In this document: piece after piece, positions 1 through 8,860 of the stretch
Layout of the letters: every line of letters begins with the position of its first letter
Position numbering within the stretch: the first letter of the stretch is position 1
NCBI RefSeq assembly: GCF_023243075.1
Contig: NZ_JALKFZ020000123.1
Location: 1-53,243, forward strand
DNA: 53,243 bases
Source: Frankia sp. AiPa1
Lineage (GTDB): Bacteria > Actinomycetota > Actinomycetes > Frankiales > Frankiaceae
Direction: 5' to 3'
Notes under the pieces: model-generated
What the model saw: only the letters and a program-made list of their open reading frames with translations
What the model was told of the DNA's origin: nothing
The model's database searches: none
Program-made: the position numbers and the translations under genes

Positions 1-74
<74 letters not shown>

Positions 75-261
75 CCGTCCAGACCGCTCCGCGAGGCCGC
101 GAGGGTCGAGTCCGACATGCTGCTGCTCCGTTTTCCCTGAGGCGGTCCAGGCGATCCAGGCGGTCCAGGAAGCCCCAGACGGTTCCGGGGTAGTTCCGGG
201 GAGTTCCGAGCGGGCCCAGACGGTCCCAGGAAGGTCCGGGCCCACGAAGTCCTGGGCCGGG

Positions 262-1497
262 TTACGAACCGAGCCCGATCTTCGGATCGAGGAAGCTGTC
301 CTTCACCAGGTCCGACGGCTTCAGTCCGGCGAGAATCGGTTTGTTCTGCGCCTGGTAGATCGGGTCGAGGATCTCGATGAGGTGCTGCAGGCGGGCGTCG
401 TCGAAGTCGCCGAGGGTACGGTTCGACCCGTTGCCGACAATGCCGAGGGACTTCATCGTGCTCACCGCGTACGAGGCGACGCCCGCGGAGTACACCCAGC
501 CGTTGTTGTACTTTTCGACGAGATTGAGAATCAGCTTGTTCGCCGCGTCCGGATTCGCCACGAAGTCGACGATCGACTGCTGCATGATCGGGACCAGTTT
601 CGTCAGGCACGGCGTCAGCGCGGCGAGCTTGTCCTTACGCACGCCGATCGCCTGCTGGTAGAAGTTGAAACCGGCGTCGGCGATGAGCTGGTACTTCAGC
701 GGCTTGTCCCAGGAACGGACCTCGTGTGCCCAGGTGTAGGGCTCGGAGGTGGCGAAACCCTGGACCGCGTCGTCGCCCCCGGAAGCGACGAAGTTCGTCG
801 GCGAGCCGTCATAGCTGCCGTCGACCTGGCTCTTCTTCAGGATCCCCGAGCCGGTGAAGTAGTCCATGTACGCCGCGCCCTGGTAGTACAGGACCTTGGT
901 GCCGGTCTTCCCGATGTCGGCGATGGTTTTCCAGTCGGGGTGCTTCTCCGGCGACCACTGGATGATCTGCGGGCTCTTCTCCAGGCCGGCGAGCACCGCC
1001 ACCGTCGGCTGCGTCTTCGACAGCGCGATCTGTTCGTCCGTGCCGAGATAGCCCAGGGTGATGCCGGTGTCCTTGTAGAGCTGTGAGGTCACGGTCTGGT
1101 AGCCGATGGCGGGCCCGCCGGCGCGGATCTCGAGCTTGACTCCGGTGTCCACGCCGCCGTGGGCGACGAGCTCGCTGGTGACCGATTTCGCCCCGCTGTT
1201 GATTTTCGGGTCGGGGCCGAGCAGCTGGTACTGGCCGCCGTGCTCGGACTCCGGGTTCCAGTCTGTCTGCAGCACGATCGTCGACGGGCAGCCTGCGGCC
1301 TTGAGGTCGTACTGGGCCGGCACGGTGCCTGTGGACGAGCCGGCGGCGCTGGTCGTCGAGCTGTCACTGCCACTGCTGCCGCAGGCGGCGGCCGTCAGGG
1401 CGAGTGCGGTGGCGGTCGCCGTCAGTGCGACGAGCCGCGTGGGCCGTCGCCGAGATCTGAACAACGGGTTTCTCCCCGGGATCTCTGATGGGCCCAC
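262..1497 (-). CDS. ABC transporter substrate-binding lipoprotein (NitT/TauT-like)
   Basis: Extracytoplasmic solute receptor of the ABC uptake system encoded just upstream on the same strand. The N-terminus is basic (RSRRRPTRL), followed by a hydrophobic stretch and a lipobox ending LTAAAC at about residue 39, so it should be a lipid-anchored membrane protein. A Ser/Thr/Gly linker follows, then a typical periplasmic-binding domain of about 340 residues. The GTG at 1497 gives 411 aa. A TTG at 1464 lies 7 bases after a better Shine-Dalgarno (ggggag) and would begin directly at the signal peptide (MFRSRRRPT), so it may be the true start. The gene is separated from the permease gene by 138 bases and may have its own translation signals. 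The ligand cannot be read from sequence. The linked deaminase-like gene suggests a nucleobase or other cyclic amide/amidine (inference). Confidence 0.88.
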   Translation of the reverse strand: MGPSEIPGRNPLFRSRRRPTRLVALTATATALALTAAACGSSGSDSSTTSAAGSSTGTVPAQYDLKAAGCPSTIVLQTDWNPESEHGGQYQLLGPDPKINSGAKSVTSELVAHGGVDTGVKLEIRAGGPAIGYQTVTSQLYKDTGITLGYLGTDEQIALSKTQPTVAVLAGLEKSPQIIQWSPEKHPDWKTIADIGKTGTKVLYYQGAAYMDYFTGSGILKKSQVDGSYDGSPTNFVASGGDDAVQGFATSEPYTWAHEVRSWDKPLKYQLIADAGFNFYQQAIGVRKDKLAALTPCLTKLVPIMQQSIVDFVANPDAANKLILNLVEKYNNGWVYSAGVASYAVSTMKSLGIVGNGSNRTLGDFDDARLQHLIEILDPIYQAQNKPILAGLKPSDLVKDSFLDPKIGLGS

Positions 1498-1635
1498 CGG
1501 AACGTCCTGGTCGGGAGCGTCGTCCGGCCGGGCAAAGGGGGCGGATGGGCGGTGCGGAGCACGGTGGGGGCAGACGCCGGCGTCTGGTGACGTGGCGGTG
1601 TCGCGGTGTCGCGGTGCCCCGTGGGGCGCGGGCGT

Positions 1636-2616
1636 TCAGCCGCGGTCGGGCTGGTACCAGCGGCCGACCACACGGCGTGACAGCCAGCCGAAGAACACGA
1701 AGACGGCGACGCCGAGCAGGCTCGCGGTGAGCGTGGTCGCCCACAGCCGCTCGCCCTCCAGTCGGGAGGTGAACACCGACAGGTTGGTGCCGAGCCCGGG
1801 CTCGCCCTGTTTGAAGTAGAACTCGCCGACGATCGCGCCGATCACCGACAGTCCGGCCGCGTTGCGGAATCCGGTGAACATCGCCGGCAGTGCGGCCGGC
1901 AGTTGCAGCTTCCACAGCCGGGTCCACCGGCCGGTGCGGTGCAGGCTGAACAGCTCGTGCATGCCTTGGTCGACCGACTGCAGCCCGAACAGCGTGTTCG
2001 ACACGATCGGGAAGAACGCGATGATGACGCAGACGATGATCCGGCTGGTGAGCGCGAAGCCGAAGAAGAAGCTCAGCACCGGGGTGAGCGCGAGGACCGG
2101 CACTGTCTGGATGACCACCGCCCACGGGTAGAGCGAGCGCTCGATCCATCTCGCCTGGCTCATCGCGATCGCGACGGTCACGCCGAGCGCCATCGCGATC
2201 GCGAGCCCGGCGAAGGTGACCTCACAGGTCAGCTTCAGCGCACTCAGCATCGAGGTGACGTTCGACCAGTCCAGGAAGCCGATGCGCACCACCTCGTGTG
2301 GCGGCGGCAACATGAACCGCTGCTGGTCGTTGAGCAGCACCTCCGACACCCAGTACCACAGGCCCACGAACACCGCGAACACCGCGGCGGGCAGCAGGAG
2401 CAGGCTCACCAGGTTTCCCCGCGGGAGTCCCCGCCGCAGGCGCGTCCGCGAAGCCGCGCCGGACGCGCCGCCAGCGCCGGCGTCGGACGCCGCGGGAGTG
2501 CCGGCGACCGAGGACGCAGGAGTGTGGGGCGCCGCGCCGCTGTCACCTGGGGCGCCGTCACCTGCGCCGCCGCCCGTGGCGGGTGCCGCTTCCGGGCCGA
2601 CCGTGGATGTCGACAT
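1636..2616 (-). CDS. ABC transporter permease (BPD_transp_1 type, NitT/TauT-like)
   Basis: Inner-membrane channel subunit of the uptake system. The protein has 326 aa. About 60 N-terminal residues are Ala/Gly/Pro-rich and of low complexity, followed by a first membrane segment (LVSLLLLPAAVFAVFVGLW). After that come about five more helices typical of the binding-protein-dependent permease fold. A conserved cytoplasmic loop near GLQSVDQGMHELFSL corresponds to the EAA loop that contacts the ATPase. The start is the ATG at 2616, five bases after the stop of the ATPase gene, so the two are almost certainly cotranscribed. The order deaminase-ATPase-permease-binding protein is compact and all on the minus strand. 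Family assignment to the nitrate/sulfonate/pyrimidine-precursor group is by overall resemblance. Confidence 0.9.
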   Translation of the reverse strand: MSTSTVGPEAAPATGGGAGDGAPGDSGAAPHTPASSVAGTPAASDAGAGGASGAASRTRLRRGLPRGNLVSLLLLPAAVFAVFVGLWYWVSEVLLNDQQRFMLPPPHEVVRIGFLDWSNVTSMLSALKLTCEVTFAGLAIAMALGVTVAIAMSQARWIERSLYPWAVVIQTVPVLALTPVLSFFFGFALTSRIIVCVIIAFFPIVSNTLFGLQSVDQGMHELFSLHRTGRWTRLWKLQLPAALPAMFTGFRNAAGLSVIGAIVGEFYFKQGEPGLGTNLSVFTSRLEGERLWATTLTASLLGVAVFVFFGWLSRRVVGRWYQPDRG

Positions 2617-2621
2617 GGCGA

Positions 2622-3464
2622 TCACTCGCTCCTCAGCTGGGCCGACACCTGGCCACACAGCGCCGCGAATTCGGGGGAGTAGCGCAGCTCGGGTGCCCGC
2701 GGGTAGCCGAACGGCACTGGTACGTCGACCTTCACCCGGCCCGGGCGGCCGCTCATCACCATCACCCGGGTGGACAGGAACACCGCCTCCGCGACCGAAT
2801 GGGTGATGAACAGGGCGGCGAAGCGGCGCAGGACGAACATCCGCAGCAGCTCGTCGTTCAACCGCTCGCGGGTGATCTCGTCCAGTGCGCCGAAGGGCTC
2901 GTCGAACAGGAAGATCGACGGGTCGAGCACCAGTGAACGGGCCAGCGACGCCCGCATCCGCATGCCGCCGGAGAGTTCGTGCGGCAGATACCGCTCGAAG
3001 CCGTCGAGGCCGACCAGGCTGATCGCCTCGGCGACCCGACGCCTGCGCTCGGCGGCGTCGAGATGCTCCAGCTCCGCGAGCAGGCCGACGTTGGCGCGCA
3101 CCGAGCGCCAAGGCAGCAGCGTCGCGTCCTGGAAGACATAGCCGACGCCGCGCGACGCGAGGTCCACGGTGCCGCCGCTCGCCCGGTCCAGCCCGCTGGC
3201 GATGCGCAGCAGCGTGCTCTTGCCGCAGCCCGACGGTCCCACGATCGAGACGAACTCGCCGGGATGGACGGTCAGATCGGTGTCGACGAGCGCGACCGTG
3301 CCATCGCGGAACTGCTTGCTCACCCCTGCGAAGCGCAGCGCCGGCCTGATGCCGTTCGCCGGCTCGGTGCCGTTCGCTGGCCTGGTGCCGTTCCCTCGGC
3401 CCCTGCCGTTCTCCGGGGCAGCACGGTTCGCCGGTTCGTTGAGAGACGTGTCGATGGGCGTCAT
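2622..3464 (-). CDS. ABC transporter ATP-binding protein (NitT/TauT-like)
   Basis: Energises the uptake system by ATP hydrolysis. All motifs are intact: Walker A GPSGCGKSTLL at about residues 76-86, Q-loop in YVFQDATLLPW, signature LSGGMRMRASLARSL, Walker B IFLFDEPFGALDE, and the switch histidine in FITHSVAEA. The length is 280 aa from the ATG at 3464. This start overlaps the deaminase stop codon by four bases (ATGA), so translation is probably coupled to that gene. The first about 40 residues are a low-complexity linker with repeated PANG units, absent from typical family members. The close coupling to an amidohydrolase is good evidence that the imported compound is the enzyme's substrate. 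Confidence 0.93.
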   Translation of the reverse strand: MTPIDTSLNEPANRAAPENGRGRGNGTRPANGTEPANGIRPALRFAGVSKQFRDGTVALVDTDLTVHPGEFVSIVGPSGCGKSTLLRIASGLDRASGGTVDLASRGVGYVFQDATLLPWRSVRANVGLLAELEHLDAAERRRRVAEAISLVGLDGFERYLPHELSGGMRMRASLARSLVLDPSIFLFDEPFGALDEITRERLNDELLRMFVLRRFAALFITHSVAEAVFLSTRVMVMSGRPGRVKVDVPVPFGYPRAPELRYSPEFAALCGQVSAQLRSE

Positions 3465-4867
3465 GAAGCGGCCTCCCACGGTCGCGGTCGCGGTGGCGGG
3501 CAGGTGACGGCGGCGGCAGGAACCAGACGGGCATGACCGCGGGGCTCGACGCCGCGGCCGGGTTCGACATCGCCGGGTTCGACATCGCCAGGTTCGATGC
3601 CGCCGGGTTCGATGCCGCCGGGTTCGACGAGGACCCGCCGCAGGTGGGTACGGGCGACGATCCGCCCGCCGCGCCACACTGTGCGGGCCACGTCGGCGGC
3701 GGCGAGGGCGGACAGGGCGTCGGATCCCGGCAGGGCGACGAGATCCGCGGGACTGCCCGGGGTGAGCGTGACCGGGGGCAGGCCGAGCAGGCGGCGGGGC
3801 GCGGCGCTCACGCAGGACAGCGCGTCGCTGGCGTCGAGATGGCCCGCGGTCACCAGCAGCGAGGCGGTTTCGAGGGCGTCTCCCCGACCGACGGGGTTGA
3901 ACGGGTCGCGCAGGTTGTCACCGCCGGCGGCGACGGTGACTCCGGCGCGGCGCAACGCGGCGATCGCCGTCAGCCCCCGCGGGGTGCCCACCGGATGACC
4001 ACGGCCCTGCAGATAGAGGTTGGTCTGCGGCAGGGTGACGACGCCGACGCCCGCGGCGGCCACCTGCTCGCTGATCCGGGCCTGCACGTCCAGGGGCTGC
4101 ATCCCGAGGCTCACGCAGTGGCTCGCCGCCGCGCCGTGCCCGAATCCGGTGCGCATGACCAGCTCGGCGAGGGTGGCCAGCGTCAACAGCCGTGGGTCGA
4201 GGGTCTCGTCGGTGTGCAGATCGATCGGGCATCCGGCGTCGCCCGCGGCATCCAGGCAGATCGCGACGGCTCTTTCGGGTTCAGGATCGAGATGCGGGCA
4301 GCCGCCGGCGACGTCTGCCCCCTCGGCCAGCGCCCGGCGCAGGTCCCGGCCCGGCTGGCCGGACAGCGGGTTCGACACCAGTGCGACGAGCTGCAGCTCG
4401 ACCAGGCCGCGCCAGCGTTCCCGCACGTCGATGAGTGCCTCGAGCGCCCGCATTCCAGCCGGGCCGCCGACGTTGACGTGGGTGCGCACATGCGTGGTGC
4501 CCAGCGCCAGCCCGATTCGCAACGCCGCCTGTGCCCGCGCGGCGATGTCGGCGACCGTCGCGTGTGGCATCAGCGTCTGGATCGCCGCGATCGCGCCGAG
4601 CAGATCGCCGGTGCCGTTGGGGGCCAGCGCGGCGGTCAGTGCCTTGTCCAGATGTGCGTGCGGCTCCACGAACGACGGCAGCAGCACCTGCCCGCGCAGG
4701 TCCACGTCCTCGGCCGCGGTGTGGTCGGACGCACCGCCGGGGGACGCGGTCCCGGGTGCGGGACGGGTGATGCTCGGATGCCGGATGACCCGCCGGATGA
4801 CGCCGTCCGCGATCTCGACGTCGACCACGTCCCCGTCCGCCGTGGTCGCCTCTCGTAGCCAGCTCAT
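3461..4867 (-). CDS. Cytosine deaminase-like amidohydrolase
   Basis: Metal-dependent hydrolase of the amidohydrolase superfamily, closest in layout to cytosine deaminase CodA. The protein is 468 aa. Metal and catalytic residues sit at family spacing: H70 and H72 in EPHAHLD, H218 and E221 in HTDE, H250 in ASHCVS and D317 in GGDNLRDPF. In E. coli CodA the equivalents are H61, H63, H214, E217, H246 and D313, so the active site looks complete. The exact substrate (cytosine, isoguanine-like, creatinine-like or another ring compound) cannot be fixed. The C-terminus is odd: after the barrel comes a 15-bp in-frame repeat giving EPGGI/EPGDV units and a Pro/Arg-rich tail. It is the first gene of a minus-strand operon and its stop overlaps the ATPase start. 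Confidence 0.85.
   Translation of the reverse strand: MSWLREATTADGDVVDVEIADGVIRRVIRHPSITRPAPGTASPGGASDHTAAEDVDLRGQVLLPSFVEPHAHLDKALTAALAPNGTGDLLGAIAAIQTLMPHATVADIAARAQAALRIGLALGTTHVRTHVNVGGPAGMRALEALIDVRERWRGLVELQLVALVSNPLSGQPGRDLRRALAEGADVAGGCPHLDPEPERAVAICLDAAGDAGCPIDLHTDETLDPRLLTLATLAELVMRTGFGHGAAASHCVSLGMQPLDVQARISEQVAAAGVGVVTLPQTNLYLQGRGHPVGTPRGLTAIAALRRAGVTVAAGGDNLRDPFNPVGRGDALETASLLVTAGHLDASDALSCVSAAPRRLLGLPPVTLTPGSPADLVALPGSDALSALAAADVARTVWRGGRIVARTHLRRVLVEPGGIEPGGIEPGDVEPGDVEPGRGVEPRGHARLVPAAAVTCPPPRPRPWEAAS
3560..3628. repeat. 15-bp in-frame tandem repeat inside the deaminase gene
   Basis: About 4.6 copies of a 15-bp unit (gggttcgacatcgcc and variants with gatgcc) lie near the 3' end of the deaminase-like gene. 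On the coding strand they read as repeated EPGGI or EPGDV pentapeptides. The unit is a multiple of three, so copy-number change would keep the frame and only vary the tail. Confidence 0.9.
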
Positions 4868-5170
4868 GACGTCATGCTCGCAAGGGTGGTGCGCCGGGCA
4901 GTCGCACCACGGGTCGTGGCCTGGTCGAACGTGCCATGTTCATCACGCCAACACTGTGTGGCTTGCTCATCGACAAGGGGTTTCGCGTCGATGGAGGTTC
5001 TGTAAAACGGCCGCCGGCTCTGTTAACGGTTGCCGGTTTGGAGGCTGTCCACCGACAACGCCGCCGCCGGCGGATCCGCGACGATCACCAGCCGGCGCCC
5101 CGACGCCAGCCCACTGCCTGGCGTCGGGGCACCGCCCGGTGACGGGGCGCGGTCCGACCTCGGCGGCCGG
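4868..5170. promoter_or_regulatory. Upstream region of the deaminase/ABC operon with an inverted repeat
   Basis: No gene was recognised in these 303 bases. They hold the probable promoter of the minus-strand operon and the 3' flank of the SufS-like gene. An inverted repeat with perfect 7-base arms, CATCGAC at 4968-4974 and GTCGATG at 4987-4993, surrounds a 12-base spacer. A lower-GC patch around 5005-5035 (ctgtaaaacgg, ctgttaacgg) lies further upstream. The inverted repeat, about 100-125 bases before the start codon, is a candidate operator. No regulator gene is adjacent. Confidence 0.35.
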
Positions 5171-6727
5171 TCAGGTACCGCAGGTACTGGCGAGCGCCGC
5201 CGACTGGGCGCCGCGAGGTCCGACGAACGGTTCCGCCCACTGCGGGAGGGGACGGTCGTCCACCGCTGGCTGCCATCCGCCGTCGCGCAGGACATAGCGC
5301 AGGCGTGGGCCGTCGCGCAGGAAGTCACGCAGGGCAGTCAGGAGCCGGTCGACGTGCGCTGAGGTCGTGCCGACCCCGATGCTCGCCCGCAGGGCACCTC
5401 CGGTGGCACCGAGCCGGGCCAGCAACGGATGCGCGCAGAAGCGTCCTGCCCGCACCCCGATCCCGCGCTCCGCCGACAGGTACGCCGAGACCAACCCGGG
5501 ATCGTGTCCGGTCAGGGAGAACGCCACCACCCCGACGCCCCCCGCGCCGCCGGCGTCATCGGCGCTGCCGGTATCGTCGGCGCCGGTCGGGCCCTCGGAC
5601 CAGATGCGGTGAACGACGACGCGCTGCGGCCCGAGGGCGCCCGAGCCCGTGGAGTTCAGCGCGCCAAGACCACGCACGAGTCGCTCGCGCAGCGCCGACT
5701 CGTGCTGGTTCCACGCGTCGGGAGCAAGCCCCGCGAGCGTGCGGCAGGCGGCGGCGATCGCGGTGGCGCCGGCCAGGTTCGGCGTGCCGGCCTCATGCCG
5801 CGCGGCACCGCTGGCCCATTCGACGGTGGCGATGCCCACCTCGCGCACCGCGCCACCGCCGGCCAGGTACGGCGGGGCCGTGTCCAGCCAGTCGGCGCGA
5901 CCGACCAGCACCCCGGCGCCGAATGGCGCGTATAGCTTGTGCCCGGAGAACGCCAGGTAGTCGATGCCAAGGGCGGCCATGTTGATCGGGCGATGCGGGG
6001 CGAGTTGCGCCGCGTCGACGAACAGCCGGGCGCCGGCGTCGCGGGCCATGCGGGCCAGTCGAGCCAGCGGCGGTGTCTCCCCGGTGACGTTCGACGCTCC
6101 CGTTACGGCGAGCAGCCGGACCGGCGCGGCGCGCAGCTCGGCGGCAAGGTCGTCGAGGCTCTCAACCAGCGTCCCGCGGACGGCGACGCACCGCGCTCCG
6201 GTGCGTCGCCAGGGCAGCAGGTTCGCGTGGTGCTCCAGGTCGAACACCACCACGTCCCCGCGGGCCTGGTCGTCCCCGCGGGCCTGGTCCGCTGTGCTCC
6301 CCGCGGTGGAGGCCACGGCGTGAGCGAGCAGGTTCACCGAGTCGGTGGTGTTGCGGGTGAACAGCACGAGGTCATCCGCGCGGGCGCCGACGAACCGGGC
6401 GACGTCCCCGCGTGCCCCCTCGTACAGTGAGGTGCAGATCGCCGAGGCGAATCCGGCGCCCCGGTGCACGCTTGCCGAGTAGGGCAGCACCCGGCGGACG
6501 TGATCGGCCACGGCGGTGAGGCATGGCGCGCTCGCCGCATAGTCGAGGTTGGCGTACTCCGCCTGGTTGCCGCCGACCAGCGGTATCTGTAGCCCCGCGC
6601 CCTCCACGGGCAGCAACGCCGGGACCGGGGAGCCGTCGGAGGAAGAGGGCGTCCCAGCGCCGGACGGGCTCGGGCCGCCGCCCACCCTGGCGGACCGGAA
6701 GGGCACGGCAGAACTCAAGGAGGTCAT
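5171..6727 (-). CDS. Class V aminotransferase, cysteine desulfurase (SufS/CsdA) like
   Basis: PLP-dependent enzyme of the class V family. The protein is 518 aa from the ATG at 6727, chosen because a good GGGAG site lies five bases upstream. A GTG at 6763 would add 12 residues. The lysine that binds PLP is K264 in AFSGHKLYAPFG, the cofactor-stacking histidines are in DLEHHANLLPW, and the desulfurase-type cysteine is C431 in VRAGRFCAHP, so sulfur mobilisation is possible. It is longer than SufS (about 410 aa) because of an N-terminal Gly/Ser/Pro extension of about 50 residues and two low-complexity inserts (around 141-158 and 379-397). No Fe-S assembly genes are nearby, so it is a stand-alone paralogue rather than part of a suf operon. 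Its true sulfur acceptor is unknown. Confidence 0.85.
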   Translation of the reverse strand: MTSLSSAVPFRSARVGGGPSPSGAGTPSSSDGSPVPALLPVEGAGLQIPLVGGNQAEYANLDYAASAPCLTAVADHVRRVLPYSASVHRGAGFASAICTSLYEGARGDVARFVGARADDLVLFTRNTTDSVNLLAHAVASTAGSTADQARGDDQARGDVVVFDLEHHANLLPWRRTGARCVAVRGTLVESLDDLAAELRAAPVRLLAVTGASNVTGETPPLARLARMARDAGARLFVDAAQLAPHRPINMAALGIDYLAFSGHKLYAPFGAGVLVGRADWLDTAPPYLAGGGAVREVGIATVEWASGAARHEAGTPNLAGATAIAAACRTLAGLAPDAWNQHESALRERLVRGLGALNSTGSGALGPQRVVVHRIWSEGPTGADDTGSADDAGGAGGVGVVAFSLTGHDPGLVSAYLSAERGIGVRAGRFCAHPLLARLGATGGALRASIGVGTTSAHVDRLLTALRDFLRDGPRLRYVLRDGGWQPAVDDRPLPQWAEPFVGPRGAQSAALASTCGT

Positions 6728-6988
6728 CGATGCTCCCAGGAGGACCCGTGGACGGGTCGGCACTTGCCGTCGGCTGGTTGCCGCGGCCCTGTCGTCACCC
6801 GGGGCACCCCGCTGCGGAAGGAGGGTTGCCGGCCAGCTAGCCGGGGCTTGAACGCTGGCACTCAGGACATTGACCGGAACCTTAGCAAAGCCCGTCTATC
6901 CTTGCCGCCTTTGTCGGCCGGCCGAGTCGACATGGCCAACCCGGACGAGTTCCCGGGGTTCCGGGACACCGACGGTTGCGGTGCGCGG

Positions 6989-7360
6989 TTACGGCTGGGT
7001 GAGGATCTCCAGGAAATGTCCGGCCGGGTCGAGGAAGTACACCCCGCGGCCCCCGTTGCGGTGATTGATCTCGCCGGGATGTTCCTGGCTCGGATCGGCC
7101 CAGTAGGTCCGCCCGGTCGCCCGGATCCTGGTGAAGGCCGCGTCGAACTCCTCCTCGGAGAGATGGAAGGCATAGTGCTGCGGGGCGAACGACCCGGACT
7201 GGTCGGTCGCGAAGTCGAGGGTGACGCCGTTCGCCAGGGGCACCGGAAGAAACGGCCCGACCTCGGCGCCCACGGCCAGCCCCAGGATGTCCGCGACGAA
7301 CTCGGCGGATACCCGCCGGTTTGGCGCATGGACGATGGTGTGGTGCAGTGCGACAGCCAC
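6989..7360 (-). CDS. VOC (glyoxalase/bleomycin-resistance) fold protein
   Basis: Small single-domain protein of 123 aa with the beta-alpha-beta-beta-beta pattern of the vicinal oxygen chelate superfamily. It starts LHHTIVHAPN and ends GGRGVYFLDPAGHFLEILTQP. The ligands expected of this fold are visible (His near the start, His in QHYAFHL, Glu in LEILTQ). The start is the GTG at 7360, preceded eight bases upstream by a strong GGAGG. A longer in-frame reading to 7507 has no such support. Members act as lyases, dioxygenases or resistance proteins, and the substrate cannot be inferred here. It stands alone, with non-coding sequence on both sides (6728-6988 upstream of the SufS-like gene, 7361-7610 on the other side). 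Confidence 0.85.
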   Translation of the reverse strand: MAVALHHTIVHAPNRRVSAEFVADILGLAVGAEVGPFLPVPLANGVTLDFATDQSGSFAPQHYAFHLSEEEFDAAFTRIRATGRTYWADPSQEHPGEINHRNGGRGVYFLDPAGHFLEILTQP

Positions 7361-7610
7361 GATGAACACCTCCGAATCGGCGTTCCGACGCGCAGCTCGG
7401 CCCGGAAGGATCGCGGGAACGGGCCTGCTGACCGGACCCGCGAGGTCTGCCCTGATCCTCCAGGTGAACCCACTGCAGACGGGTGATGGGCGCGCGACGG
7501 TGTGCATTTACCGTACTCGCCGGGCGTCCAGGCCGACACTGCCCGCGCGTGCCGCGCTCGGACGAAGGCTGAGCCTCGCCTGCCGCCTGCCGCCTGCCGC
7601 CTGCCGCCCG

Positions 7611-8018
7611 TCAGCCGGAGGCGCCGAGACCCCCCGCGAGGGCGAGCAGCGCCAGGACGAGCGCGGCCACCCCTGCCAGCCACGGCCGTCGCCCGCGCAG
7701 CCAGCACCATCCGGCCGCGGCGACGCCGGCAGCCGGCGTCGCCGCCAGCACGACCATGCCCAGCAGTGTGACCGCGTCCGCCCGGCCATGCCGCAGACCC
7801 GCCGCCATATCGGACAGGCGCAGCGCCGCCGCCGACCCCAGGAGGTCTCCCTGGGATCCGTCGGTCCAGGCCGCGCTGTCCTGGCTGAACGCGGCGACAA
7901 GCCCGACGACGACGAGAATCACCCCCGCCATGCCGCCGAGTCGCAACACCAGTGCCACCGGACGCGCTCCCGTCTCCCCGACGTCCCCATCCTCACGGGG
8001 GGAGGACCGGGGGATCAC
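7611..8018 (-). CDS. DUF1634 family membrane protein
   Basis: A 135-aa protein with three predicted membrane segments (ALVLRLGGMAGVILVVVGLV, AVTLLGMVVLAATPAAGVAA, PWLAGVAALVLALLALAGG), matching the small DUF1634 membrane proteins that commonly accompany TauE/SafE permeases. It begins at the GTG at 8018, which overlaps the stop of the TauE gene by four bases (GTGA), so the two should be translated as a coupled pair. A run of ctgccgc heptamers (about 7581-7608) sits just after its stop codon. Its function is unknown; an accessory role to the permease is inferred from the constant pairing. Confidence 0.8.
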   Translation of the reverse strand: MIPRSSPREDGDVGETGARPVALVLRLGGMAGVILVVVGLVAAFSQDSAAWTDGSQGDLLGSAAALRLSDMAAGLRHGRADAVTLLGMVVLAATPAAGVAAAGWCWLRGRRPWLAGVAALVLALLALAGGLGASG

Positions 8019-8860
8019 GCCAGGCCCCGCAACAGCATCTGGACACTGATCACAAGGAGCACCACCAGGAAGATGGCCCGCAGGGTGCCGGTGGGCACCA
8101 CGGCGAGCAGACGGGAACCGAGCCGCGCCCCGAGGACCGTGCCGATGGCCACCGCACCGGCCAGGGTCGGCACCACGTCCCCCCGTTGCAGGTAGACGAC
8201 GGCGCTCGCCGCGCCGGTCACCCCGATCATGAGGTTGCTCGTGGCGGTGGACACCTTCAGGGGAAGGCGCATCGCGAGGTCCATCGCGGGGACCTTCATC
8301 GCGCCCGAGCCGATCCCGAGCAGGCCGCTGACAGTGCCCGCGGCGGTCATCATCGTCAGCCCGGTCGCCGTCCTGGTGACCTGGTAGGCCCGGCGCCGAC
8401 CGCCGTCGGTGACGCTGCCATGCAGCATGAGGATGTCGGCAAGCCGGTCCCCCGGAACCGGGGCGGTGGCACCGGACCGGTCCTGCCGGTTGCGCAGCAT
8501 CTGCGCCGCGCTGAACGCGAGCACGATGCCGAACACGGTGAAAAGGACGTGCGTGCCCAGATGGCCGGCGATCAGCGCCCCGGCCACCGCGCCGACGACG
8601 GTCGCGACCTCGAGGGTCACCGCGACCCGCAGGTTCGCGAAGCCTTCGTCCAGGTACCGGGGGGAGGCGGCGGCACTGCCGGCGACCACGGAGATCAGCG
8701 AGGCGCCGATCGCGAGCCGCACGTCCAGCCCGAAGGCGAGGGTCAGGATGGGCACGATGAACGTCCCGCCGCCCAGTCCCAGCAGGCTGCCCAGGGCGCC
8801 GGACGCAACACACACGGCCGTGATGACGGTGATCTCCGCCAACGGGCTCATCGGTTCCAC
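8015..8860 (-). CDS. Sulfite exporter TauE/SafE (TSUP) family permease
   Basis: Polytopic membrane protein of 281 aa from the GTG at 8860, which has GGAG six bases upstream; an ATG at 8851 is the alternative. It shows the two-fold TSUP architecture. The first half is GALGSLLGLGGGTFIVPILTL, with its repeat SGLLGIGSGAMKVPAMDLAM in the second half. There are about eight membrane segments and a central hydrophilic loop (around residues 125-155). The family moves sulfite, sulfoacetate or other organosulfur anions. No sulfur-metabolism gene is directly linked except the SufS-like gene 1.3 kb away on the same strand. It forms an overlapping pair with the DUF1634 gene. Confidence 0.9.
   Translation of the reverse strand: MEPMSPLAEITVITAVCVASGALGSLLGLGGGTFIVPILTLAFGLDVRLAIGASLISVVAGSAAASPRYLDEGFANLRVAVTLEVATVVGAVAGALIAGHLGTHVLFTVFGIVLAFSAAQMLRNRQDRSGATAPVPGDRLADILMLHGSVTDGGRRRAYQVTRTATGLTMMTAAGTVSGLLGIGSGAMKVPAMDLAMRLPLKVSTATSNLMIGVTGAASAVVYLQRGDVVPTLAGAVAIGTVLGARLGSRLLAVVPTGTLRAIFLVVLLVISVQMLLRGLA

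Noticed and set aside
4926..4942. Possible second SOS box (cgaac ... gttc) upstream of the deaminase operon
   Set aside because: Spacer is seven bases instead of four and the last arm is incomplete.
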